DNA of 5,292 nt from positions 1 through 5,292 of the forward strand of contig JAGXLK010000234.1 of NCBI GenBank assembly GCA_018334735.1, in the 5' to 3' direction. The translations under genes and the position numbers were made by a program. The stretch is from Planctomycetota bacterium (GTDB taxonomy: Bacteria > Planctomycetota > Brocadiia > SM23-32). Positions 1-5,292 of the stretch are shown piece by piece (within the stretch, counting starts at the first letter, position 1; each line of letters starts with the position of its first letter). A model generated the notes under the pieces. It was not told where the DNA came from and made no database searches. It saw only the letters and a program-made list of their open reading frames with translations.

Positions 1-528
1 TTCCGTGATATGGGAGTGCATGTGCTGGATGCCGCCTGGTGGATTATGGGTACCCCACAACCGGTCAGCGTGAGCGGCGTGGCCGGGGCGGAATTCGGGC
101 CAAAAGGCAAAGGATACTGGAATTTCAACACTCCATCCGAAGATGTTTACTCCCAGTACAACGTGGACGATTACGCCGGCGGAATTATCCGTTTTGAGGG
201 AGGAAGCGCACTTCAGGTGGAAAGTTTTTGGGCTTCCCATCAGTCTCCCGAACTGCAGATTGAGATATTTGGGAACGAGGCGGGGGCTCAACTCACACCG
301 CTTACCGTATACCGCACAGTGCACAACGCGCCACAGGATGTATCCGTGGATCTGCCTGAGGGCCCGAGCGGCTGGGACATGATCGCGGCTCATTTCATCG
401 AATGCATACTGGAGGGAAAGGAATGCGAAGCGCCGCTTCGGCACGGAATGGTGGTCCAGGAAATGCTGGAAGCGATTCTGGAAAGTGGGGAAAAAGGCCG
501 TGAAATACGATTGGACGGGTCCAATTAA
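1..528 (+). CDS. Gfo/Idh/MocA family oxidoreductase, C-terminal part (5' end outside window)
   Basis: This is the C-terminal part of an NAD(P)-dependent sugar or polyol dehydrogenase of the Gfo/Idh/MocA family, a cytoplasmic enzyme. The reading frame is open from base 1 (F-R-D before the first ATG at 10), so that ATG is internal and the N-terminal Rossmann domain lies upstream. The fragment opens with the family signature D-x3-H-x2-D (D3, H7, D10 of the fragment, in RDMGVHVLDAAWW). In relatives such as inositol dehydrogenase, the Asp and His of this motif are catalytic. The rest is the alpha/beta substrate-binding domain: a GGIIRFEGGSALQVESFWA strand pair, then an IFGNEAG turn, and a typical helical tail (HGMVVQEMLEAILES). 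It ends at a TAA (526-528), 42 bases before a sugar isomerase-like gene, an arrangement typical of sugar catabolic operons. The substrate cannot be told. The family assignment is firm. Confidence 0.92.
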   Translation, partial: FRDMGVHVLDAAWWIMGTPQPVSVSGVAGAEFGPKGKGYWNFNTPSEDVYSQYNVDDYAGGIIRFEGGSALQVESFWASHQSPELQIEIFGNEAGAQLTPLTVYRTVHNAPQDVSVDLPEGPSGWDMIAAHFIECILEGKECEAPLRHGMVVQEMLEAILESGEKGREIRLDGSN

Positions 529-570
529 TCTGGGCAAACTTTAATTCAGAAGAAAGATCGGAGCTGAAAC

Positions 571-1368
571 ATGAAGATGGGATTTATTGGTGTTAATGAC
601 CTCGATGGTGTGAAAAAGGACGCGCAGTTTGCGGCCGCGAACGGCTACGAAGGAATTGAGTATAATTACTGGAAAAATTTTGAGGATTTGACAGAAGATA
701 CCGTCAAAAAAATGCGCGCAATTCTCGATGACAACGGCGTGGCCGCCTGTGCACTTGGTTTGTGGGGCTGGAATCATATCGCGCGTTCCGACGAAGAGCG
801 GGAGGAAAGTCTCGGGCATCTTGATAGAGCCATTGAATACGCGCAAATCCTGGGGACGGAAATACTGATAACGGGGGCGGGCGAGATTCCCGATGCGTCC
901 CCCGAGGAAAACACAGAGGAATTCTGCCGAATCATGCTTCCCTATGTGGAGAAAGCGGACGAAGCGGGACTTAAAATCGCGCTGTATCCCGTCCACGGAA
1001 ATAGTTTTATCAAAGGTCTGGAAGATTATCAGAGGATCTGGGAGCAAGTTCCCGATGTCGGCATAAAACTCGATCCTGCCAATATCCGCCACAGTGGTGA
1101 GGATTATCTGCCCATTCTCCGCGATGCCGGCGATCAAATCTACCATATGCATGTGAAAGAGCATCTGTATATGGATGGCGAACTGGTATCTCAGCCGGCC
1201 GCCGGGCTGGGAGACATCGAATGGGGCAAAATTATGGCATTCCTCTACGAGCACGATTATGACGGCTACTTATCTGTTGAGCCCCATGGTCCGAAATGGA
1301 GTCAGCCCCCACTGCGGCGAAAATGCCTGTTGCTGACGCGACGCTATATCGGGCAGTTTATGGTCTGA
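571..1368 (+). CDS. sugar phosphate isomerase/epimerase family protein (xylose isomerase-like TIM barrel)
   Basis: This is a complete 265-residue protein, the usual length for the xylose-isomerase-like TIM-barrel family (AP endonuclease family 2 fold) that isomerises or epimerises sugars or opens inosose-type rings in the cytoplasm. Visible family elements are the first strand MKMGFIG, the early GYEGIE (25-30), the helix/strand ILGTEILITGAG (93-104), KIALYPVHGN (135-144), IKLDPANIRH (165-174), the HMHVKEH strand (192-198) and LSVEPHG near the C-terminus (234-240). Candidate metal ligands are D168, H192 or H194, and E237. The Glu normally found in the strand at about 139 appears to be a Tyr. 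GGAG at 560-563, 7 bases before the ATG, supports this start. The gene sits 42 bases after the oxidoreductase and probably shares its transcript, so the two likely act on related sugar intermediates. The exact reaction is unknown. Confidence 0.9.
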   Translation: MKMGFIGVNDLDGVKKDAQFAAANGYEGIEYNYWKNFEDLTEDTVKKMRAILDDNGVAACALGLWGWNHIARSDEEREESLGHLDRAIEYAQILGTEILITGAGEIPDASPEENTEEFCRIMLPYVEKADEAGLKIALYPVHGNSFIKGLEDYQRIWEQVPDVGIKLDPANIRHSGEDYLPILRDAGDQIYHMHVKEHLYMDGELVSQPAAGLGDIEWGKIMAFLYEHDYDGYLSVEPHGPKWSQPPLRRKCLLLTRRYIGQFMV

Positions 1369-1394
1369 GGTTTGTGAAACGAGTGAAATACCGA

Positions 1395-1435
1395 CGAACG
1401 GCAGGCCGAACCTAACCGGTCCGGCCTGCCGTTTG
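1395..1435 (+). terminator. strong GC-rich hairpin after the isomerase gene, possible terminator
   Basis: A perfect 12-bp inverted repeat pairs 1397-1408 (aacggcaggccg) with 1422-1433 (cggcctgccgtt). It extends by a G-T and a C-G pair at the base (1395-1396 with 1434-1435). The 13-base loop can form three further pairs past one mismatch. It begins 26 bases after the isomerase stop. Only three T follow the stem, so it is not a textbook intrinsic terminator; it may stop transcription weakly or protect the 3' end of the mRNA. The hairpin is certain, its role is inferred. Confidence 0.5.
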
Positions 1436-1572
1436 CACCGTATGGTATCTACGGCAGCCGGGCAGCTTCTATTCGAAACAGAACAAATCTTGTGTTTACA
1501 CCGGGTTGATAATGCCGTATACCAGGTAATGGATATAGAAAAATCTAATAAGGCTACGAGGACGAGTCTTCA

Positions 1573-2397
1573 ATGAAACACAAAAAGCCCTGGCGATTTA
1601 ACGTCAGCCTGATTTCGATTTTTGTAGGCCTTACTCTTTTGGCCAGCCTGGTTTGTATGCAAGCTGCGGAAAAAAAAAGTGCTTCTGAGTCGAAAAAATC
1701 GCTGGAGGACATCCGGACAAAAGTCAAGAAAATCGGCCCCGGACGCTACCGTCTCGGTTCTCTGAGGATCCACGCTCGGGAGAAGACTGTTCAGTTTCCC
1801 GGGCGCGTCAATATGGACGAAGGGGGGCCAATTGAGCTGTTGCTTTGCCTGACAGAAGGTAAGGTTCACGAAAGTGTGCTGACAACAGATATAAAACCCC
1901 TTTATCTACAGGTGGCTCTTATTCTGCTCAATCTGAAACCCGGTCGTAACCCGGGTCTGCGGTTTTATGGAGAGGAAAAAACCGAGGAGAAAAATGAACC
2001 TCCGGCCGGCGATATGGTGGAAATCTTCGTGGAATGGGAGGAGGGGGAGAATAAGAAGAAAAAGGTCAAAAAACGAGCCGAGAAATTACTGTGGGACGTC
2101 AACGAGAAAAAGCCTCTTGAAGATACCAAATGGGTTTTCGTCGGCAGCCGATGGGTAAAAGGCAGGTTCGGTGCAGATGTTGAGGGATCGCTTGTTACAA
2201 CTTTTTATGATCCCTTCGCAATTCTGGAGATTTCAACGAAGAGGGTAAATGACGATACATGGGGAGCCGTCAACCAAAAACTCTGCCCATCAAAAGGAAC
2301 CGACGTTACCATTATTGTGAGGGCTGTCAACAAAGATGGTGGGCCGGCAAAGCATGATAACAATTCGGAGGGGAACGAAACGGGTGAAGAGGATTGA
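1573..2397 (+). CDS. secreted YdjY domain-containing protein
   Basis: This is a complete 274-residue protein of unknown biochemical role. Residues 1-31 form a signal peptide: a basic start (MKHKKPWRF), a hydrophobic core (about 11-28) and probable cleavage near MQAAEK. Cys28 does not sit in a proper lipobox, so a soluble periplasmic protein is likelier than a lipoprotein. The mature part shows features I associate with the YdjY domain: VQFPGRVNMDEGGPIELLLC (73-92), the GKVHESVLTTDIKP stretch (96-109), ALILLNLKPG (115-124), then a Lys/Glu-rich segment (134-183) and WVFVGSRW plus FGADVEGSLVTTFYDP (187-214). The C-terminus is acidic and probably disordered. GAGGA at 1558-1562, 10 bases before the ATG, fits as ribosome binding site. 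It is followed by another exported protein gene 129 bases on. The domain call is from recalled pattern, not a search; no catalytic residues can be named. Confidence 0.77.
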   Translation: MKHKKPWRFNVSLISIFVGLTLLASLVCMQAAEKKSASESKKSLEDIRTKVKKIGPGRYRLGSLRIHAREKTVQFPGRVNMDEGGPIELLLCLTEGKVHESVLTTDIKPLYLQVALILLNLKPGRNPGLRFYGEEKTEEKNEPPAGDMVEIFVEWEEGENKKKKVKKRAEKLLWDVNEKKPLEDTKWVFVGSRWVKGRFGADVEGSLVTTFYDPFAILEISTKRVNDDTWGAVNQKLCPSKGTDVTIIVRAVNKDGGPAKHDNNSEGNETGEED

Positions 2398-2422
2398 AGC
2401 CGTTGACCTGTCTAAGTACAAT
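2394..2422 (+). promoter_or_regulatory. possible sigma70-type promoter before the squalene-repeat gene
   Basis: TTGAAG (2394-2399) and TACAAT (2417-2422) are separated by exactly 17 bases, matching four and five of six consensus positions. The -35 element overlaps the stop codon of the YdjY-domain gene. If used, it would give the downstream gene its own transcript with a leader of about 100 bases. Such matches occur by chance, and the organism's consensus is unknown, so this is weak. Confidence 0.25.
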
Positions 2423-2526
2423 GAATTCCTCAGACGGAATACTCCTATGGGGGGATAATAACGGCCGATGATTAATCGGTTGAGTCGAAGCATAAACTGA
2501 TAGAGAGAACGGAGAAAGGACCCCCG

Positions 2527-3654
2527 ATGCCTCAGAAAAAGACAGTCATCTGTGCAATTGTATTCATTGGTAGCCTTTTGTGTGGAAATTTGAGGGGAGC
2601 TCCGGCAAAACCCCGACGTGACAAATCGCTTTTGCTTGAGAGTAAGGCCGCTATTGCGCGAGCCTTACAGTACCTTGAAGATAAACAGCAGGAAAACGGT
2701 TCCTGGCGTGATAATCCGGCGTTTACCGGGCTGATTGTCACGGCGATGGTGGGTAGCGGGATGGATGAATATGGGGCCGGAAGCGAGACGGTTCAGAAAG
2801 CTCTGGCATATATTCGAAAACACGCCCGTCCGAACGGGGGAATCTACGAAAAATACTATGCTAATTACACCACCTGCATCTGCGTAATGGCATTGATCGA
2901 AGCGGGGCAGCCGGAGGACAAAAAATTGGTCCGCAAAGCCAAAGAGTATCCGCTTAACCTGCAGGTAGATGAGAGTGAAGATATGACCACAAAAGACAAT
3001 CAGTACGGTGGTTGGGGGTATGAAAAACATCAATCCGGCAAAGGGATGCATCGAGCAGATATGTCGAATACTCAGCTCGCACTTGAGGCGGTGCATGCTC
3101 TGCAGCAGGCGGTGGAGGAGGATAAACCGGAAGATGGAGCGGGAAAGACCAGAACAGAACTGGCTTTTGATAAAGCACTGGTTTACCTTCAAAAATGTCA
3201 GAAGAAGGATGGGGGGTTTGTGTACCGTCCGAATGAAAGCAAAGCAGGTCGTCGTCCCGATGGGACGCTGCGAACCTATGCGGGTATGACCTACGCCGGC
3301 TTGAAAAGTATGATTTATGCGCGTGTGGACCGGAATGACCGCCGCGTAAAGGCAGCCATGGATTGGGTTAGCAAACACTGGACGGTCGAGAGAAATCCCG
3401 GGATCGGCCAACAGGGGCTCTATTATTATTATCAGACCCTGGCAAAAGCTCTGAATGCTGCCAATGTAGAAGTGATCGTCGGCCCGAAAGGTGAACGTCA
3501 CGATTGGCGGAAGGAGCTGGTTTCCCACCTGCTGAAAGTTCAGAAAGAGAACGGTTCCTGGGTCAACGAAAATGGTCGGTGGATGGAACAAATCCCGGAA
3601 TTAGTGACGTCTTATTCTGTTCTCGCCATCGAGCAGGCTACCCGTAAGTGGTAA
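2527..3654 (+). CDS. secreted prenyltransferase/squalene oxidase repeat-containing protein
   Basis: This is a complete 375-residue alpha/alpha-barrel protein built of the helical repeats shared by squalene-hopene cyclases and protein prenyltransferases. Residues 1-25 form a signal peptide (MPQKKTVICAIVFIGSLLCG core, cleavage likely near RGA-PAK), so it acts outside the cytoplasm. QW-type repeat turns are visible at 54-60 (QQENGSW), 103-107 (NGGIY), 158-165 (NQYGGWGY), 225-231 (QKKDGGF) and 339-345 (QKENGSW). Between them lie barrel helices such as MSNTQLALEAV (179-189) and YAGMTYAGLKSMIYA (251-265). The DxDD acid motif of hopene cyclases is not seen, and the protein is much shorter than the roughly 630-residue cyclases, so terpene cyclisation is unlikely; binding or a scaffold role is a guess. 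AAGGA at 2516-2520, 6 bases before the ATG, supports the start. It follows the YdjY-domain gene on the same strand. Confidence 0.85.
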   Translation: MPQKKTVICAIVFIGSLLCGNLRGAPAKPRRDKSLLLESKAAIARALQYLEDKQQENGSWRDNPAFTGLIVTAMVGSGMDEYGAGSETVQKALAYIRKHARPNGGIYEKYYANYTTCICVMALIEAGQPEDKKLVRKAKEYPLNLQVDESEDMTTKDNQYGGWGYEKHQSGKGMHRADMSNTQLALEAVHALQQAVEEDKPEDGAGKTRTELAFDKALVYLQKCQKKDGGFVYRPNESKAGRRPDGTLRTYAGMTYAGLKSMIYARVDRNDRRVKAAMDWVSKHWTVERNPGIGQQGLYYYYQTLAKALNAANVEVIVGPKGERHDWRKELVSHLLKVQKENGSWVNENGRWMEQIPELVTSYSVLAIEQATRKW

Positions 3655-3722
3655 GTCGGGATCATCATTGCGTCAGGGGCGGGATCTAAGCGGCGAATGA
3701 ATGGGTCGTGTTGGGTACGGCA

Positions 3723-3773
3723 ATCGGAGGGGGGGCCTACCAGTAATTTTGGCCCCACAGTCCGTCCCCCGAT
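3723..3773. other. GC-rich foldback between converging genes
   Basis: The 121-base gap between the converging squalene-repeat and PHP genes contains nested inverted repeats. ATCGG (3723-3727) pairs with CCGAT (3769-3773), GGG (3729-3731) can pair with CCC (3766-3768), and GGGGCC (3732-3737) pairs with GGCCCC (3751-3756). Neither strand has a T run next to the stem, so it is not a standard intrinsic terminator. It could still mark the 3' end of one or both transcripts. Nothing else is seen in the gap. Confidence 0.35.
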
Positions 3774-3775
3774 GA

Positions 3776-4429
3776 CTAACGCAGTTTAGCGAAGGTTTTT
3801 GCCATTGCAGCGAAGGTGTTTTCGATTTCGGAGTCGTCGAGTCCGGCACCTTTCAAGATACGGTTGGCCTGTTCCGGGGCCGGGTAATCGCCGGGTTGGT
3901 GTCCGTCGGACCCAAACGATATTGACGCGCCCGTTTCCCGAGCGATTTTGGCGACATGTCCGTTCGTGTAGCAATGTCCTTTGCGGCCGCTGATTTCGAG
4001 AAACGTTCCCGATTCCGCGGCGAGAGCGGCGTCTTCGGTTTCGATAAGGCCGGGGTGAGCCAGCACGTCAGCCCCGGCTTTAATGGCCGCGTTGTTGGTT
4101 CCCGGGATCACAGGCTCGACGATGGTTTCGCCGTGCACAAGGACCATTTTGGCCCCTAATTCGCGGGCTTTTTCGACGAGGGAGGGAATCAGATCAGGCG
4201 GCGAATGGGTTATTTCGCAACCGGGCAAAAGGATCATTGAGCCGTAATGTCCGGAGGCTCTCTGGCAGAACAAGACTGTTTGTTTAACGGTTATTTCGAG
4301 ATTGGCGCTATCACAATGATCTGCGATGGTGAGCCCGTTGTATCCCAGTTTCTGGCAGCGTCGCGCAAGTTCGGCAAATCCCAGAACGCCATCCGACATA
4401 TACGTGTGTGTATGGAAGTCGTACAGCAT
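3776..4429 (-). CDS. PHP domain-containing metal-dependent phosphoesterase
   Basis: This is a complete 217-residue, single-domain PHP protein: a distorted TIM barrel with a three-metal site that hydrolyses phosphate esters, probably in the cytoplasm since no signal peptide is seen. All expected ligand motifs are present in order: HTHT-x2-SDG (H6, H8, D13), ADH (H38), GCEITH (E72, H75), VHGE (H99), AHPG (H125) and SDGHQPGD (D175, H177). Relatives are often labelled histidinol phosphatase-like, but the length and lack of his genes nearby give no support for a histidine role; a nucleotide or sugar phosphate substrate is equally possible. The ATG at 4427-4429 places the HTH motif at residue 6, as normal. 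AAGGGAG (4440-4446, complement) lies 10 bases before it. A terminator of the upstream minus-strand genes ends just before this gene, so it is probably its own unit. Confidence 0.91.
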   Translation of the reverse strand: MLYDFHTHTYMSDGVLGFAELARRCQKLGYNGLTIADHCDSANLEITVKQTVLFCQRASGHYGSMILLPGCEITHSPPDLIPSLVEKARELGAKMVLVHGETIVEPVIPGTNNAAIKAGADVLAHPGLIETEDAALAAESGTFLEISGRKGHCYTNGHVAKIARETGASISFGSDGHQPGDYPAPEQANRILKGAGLDDSEIENTFAAMAKTFAKLR

Positions 4430-4442
4430 AGTTGGTTGGCTC

Positions 4443-4452
4443 CCTTATAAGG
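4443..4452. promoter_or_regulatory. 10-bp perfect palindrome before the PHP gene
   Basis: CCTTATAAGG is a perfect palindrome squeezed between the T tract of the upstream terminator and the PHP start codon, and it overlaps the AAGGGAG ribosome binding site on the minus strand. It contains a -10-like TATAAG, but the region one spacer upstream is a T run with no -35 match. It might be an operator or a chance palindrome. Confidence 0.2.
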
Positions 4453-4482
4453 AAAAAGCCCCGGAAAAAAAGCTCCCGGGGC
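4453..4482 (-). terminator. intrinsic terminator of the ABC exporter/DUF1854 unit
   Basis: Read on the minus strand, GCCCCGG (4476-4482) and CCGGGGC (4458-4464) form a perfect 7-bp GC-rich stem around an 11-base T-rich loop, followed at once by five T (4453-4457). This is the classic rho-independent form. It lies 50 bases after the DUF1854 stop codon and should end that transcript. On the plus strand the stem is followed by GGGATTG, so it works in one direction only. Confidence 0.75.
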
Positions 4483-4531
4483 GGGATTGTAACCGAACAG
4501 TCCGCTGAAGTGAAACGGACATTATTGAAAA

Positions 4532-5065
4532 TTAGACATATCGCATCATGTATGAAAAGCTGGTGCGGTCCATCCGCTTCCAGTCTTTAGCTTCGTAACG
4601 GTTGCCATCAACGTCCTTAATCAAGATTCGGTTTTCGCCGATTTTGCGGACGTTTCGGCGGGGGTCTCGCACCTGGAAGGTTCGCTGACCTTTATCGGTG
4701 CGCACTTCCCATTCCTCGACGCCGAGATGTTCGTTAATGTCCTCAACCGCGAGAATGGCAGGCATGAAATATGCTTTCTCCAGTTCCTCACGAAGAATGC
4801 GGAACGATTCGGGGTCGAGTCTCTCCACCTTTTTCATGACTCCGATTTCTTCGCCTTCGGTGGTGAAGAATGCTACGTTTTCCATGGCGGATGAAAGCGG
4901 AAAGGCGCTGGCGATCCGTCCAATTTCGTGTGTTTCATCGTTAATTTTCAGCAATATATTTTTGCCCTCATCGGGTCGCCGGAGGGTTACCCGGTCTGTT
5001 CTGGGGCAAAAATCCTCATATTCCTTCTGTTGCAACATCAAGCTACCGGCAAGTGTGGTAGCCAT
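4532..5065 (-). CDS. DUF1854 domain-containing protein, partner of ABC exporter
   Basis: This is a complete 177-residue protein that matches my recollection of the DUF1854 family, which is of unknown function and often encoded beside ABC exporters. In some bacteria such pairs are linked to cyanophycin genes, none of which are seen here. Visible conserved blocks are GEEIGVMKKVERLDPES (71-87), LREELEKAYFMPAIL (91-105), EEWEVRTDKGQRTFQVRD (117-134) and ILIKDVDGNRYEAKDW (147-162), with a closing MDRTSFSYMMRYV. It has no signal peptide or membrane segment, so it is probably a cytosolic protein that could sit on the ATPase side of the exporter. Its ATG is 12 bases from the ABC stop, with AAGGAG overlapping that stop, which indicates translational coupling. 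The gene ends at TAA 4532-4534, ahead of an intrinsic terminator. The function is not known. Confidence 0.83.
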   Translation of the reverse strand: MATTLAGSLMLQQKEYEDFCPRTDRVTLRRPDEGKNILLKINDETHEIGRIASAFPLSSAMENVAFFTTEGEEIGVMKKVERLDPESFRILREELEKAYFMPAILAVEDINEHLGVEEWEVRTDKGQRTFQVRDPRRNVRKIGENRILIKDVDGNRYEAKDWKRMDRTSFSYMMRYV

Positions 5066-5072
5066 GGCTCTT

Positions 5073-5078
5073 CTCCTT
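5073..5078 (-). promoter_or_regulatory. ribosome binding site overlapping the ABC gene stop codon
   Basis: On the minus strand AAGGAG lies 7 bases before the DUF1854 ATG, and its first A is the last base of the preceding TAA stop codon (TAAAGGAG). Ribosomes ending the ABC gene would stop right on the site, so the two proteins are probably made in linked amounts. This fixes the DUF1854 start. Confidence 0.75.
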
Positions 5079-5292
5079 TATGCTGCCGATTCTTTTTGCA
5101 GCGATTTGGAACCAGAAAGTAAATCCTGGATTTCAACAAGGTTACGGTAAATTCCGTCTTCTTTCTCGAGCAATTCGTCATGGGTACCCATCTCCGCAAT
5201 TTCGCCGTCTTCAAGAACTACCAACCGGTTGGCGTTCTGGAGGGTTGAAAGACGGTGGGCGATGGCAAACGTTGTGCGTCCCTCCATCAAAT
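5078..5292 (-). CDS. ABC transporter ATP-binding protein, C-terminal end (5' end outside window)
   Basis: These 70-odd residues are the C-terminal end of the nucleotide-binding domain of an ABC exporter, most likely a fused permease-ATPase of the lipid A/peptide/multidrug export type. The switch (H-loop) segment [12 protein letters not shown] is intact, with the catalytic His in IAHR, followed by the exporter-type strand and turn [20 protein letters not shown] and the tail [13 protein letters not shown]. The Walker A, signature and Walker B motifs lie past the right edge. The frame remains open to the last base; the apparent TTG and ATG at 5290-5285 are internal codons. The last residues ([12 protein letters not shown]) are a short polar tail. 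The gene is followed at 12 bases by the DUF1854 gene, whose ribosome binding site uses its stop codon. The exported substrate cannot be inferred from this piece. Confidence 0.92.
   Translation of the reverse strand, partial: LMEGRTTFAIAHRLSTLQNANRLVVLEDGEIAEMGTHDELLEKEDGIYRNLVEIQDLLSGSKSLQKESAA

Noticed and set aside
541..1254. Long antisense reading frame (237 codons) opposite the isomerase gene
   Set aside because: It lies opposite a gene with clear family motifs and a ribosome binding site, and its translation shows no recognisable domain; it is a shadow of codon bias.
1490..1513. Possible promoter before the YdjY-domain gene (TTGTGT and TGATAAT)
   Set aside because: The spacer between the two elements is only 12 bases, too short, and other pairings in 1490-1540 give 13 or 20 and more bases; no convincing promoter could be chosen.
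1588..1656. Lipoprotein signal at Cys28 of the YdjY-domain protein
   Set aside because: The residues before the Cys (Ser-Leu-Val) do not fit the lipobox, in which Gly, Ala or Ser is needed just before Cys.
2465..2479. CCGAT-GATTA-ATCGG inverted repeat before the squalene-repeat gene
   Set aside because: Five pairs in a short span is expected by chance, and it does not cover the ribosome binding site or start codon.
3421..3432. Four TAT triplets in tandem inside the squalene-repeat gene
   Set aside because: They encode a Tyr run in frame (residues 299-302) in a barrel helix; too short to be called a microsatellite of interest.
2665..3591. 308-codon antisense frame opposite the squalene-repeat gene
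   Set aside because: It is wholly inside a well-supported gene on the other strand and its translation has no recognisable domain.
4500..4520. Small hairpin GTCCG...CGGAC after the DUF1854 stop
   Set aside because: Only five pairs with an 11-base loop and no T tract; the nearby 4453-4482 structure is the better terminator.
4698..5150. 150-codon plus-strand frame across the DUF1854 gene and the ABC end
   Set aside because: It spans two coupled minus-strand genes with family motifs; the Ser/Arg-rich translation looks like a shadow.

Overview
The window looks like ordinary chromosome from a free-living, probably sugar- or polysaccharide-degrading bacterium of the Planctomycetota/Lentisphaerota/Verrucomicrobiota type or a neighbouring phylum. 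This is inferred from gene content: a Gfo/Idh/MocA oxidoreductase paired with a xylose-isomerase-like TIM-barrel protein, a secreted YdjY-domain protein, and a secreted squalene-cyclase-repeat protein without cyclase acid residues. No rRNA, tRNA, CRISPR array, insertion sequence or phage gene was seen. Base composition is moderate and fairly even, with no obvious transferred island.

Layout. Positions 1-1368 (+) hold the C-terminal half of a Gfo/Idh/MocA oxidoreductase and, 42 bases on, a complete sugar phosphate isomerase/epimerase-like gene; the two look like one operon for sugar or polyol oxidation/epimerisation. A strong 12-bp hairpin (1397-1433) follows. Positions 1573-3654 (+) hold two exported proteins, the YdjY-domain protein and the squalene/prenyltransferase-repeat protein, separated by 129 bases with a possible internal promoter. 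Positions 3655-3775 are a short gap between converging genes, with a GC-rich foldback.

The right part is on the minus strand. Read in that direction, it holds the C-terminal end of an ABC exporter ATPase (running off the window edge), a DUF1854 gene 12 bases after it with its ribosome binding site overlapping the ABC stop codon, a good intrinsic terminator (4453-4482), and then a small complete PHP-domain phosphoesterase gene starting only 23 bases past the terminator T tract.

Working together. The best-supported functional units are the oxidoreductase/isomerase pair (cytoplasmic sugar conversion) and the ABC exporter/DUF1854 pair (membrane export with an uncharacterised partner). The two secreted proteins form a plausible but unproven third unit. 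No clearly new system is visible. The least understood parts are the DUF1854 partner of the exporter and the YdjY/squalene-repeat pair.
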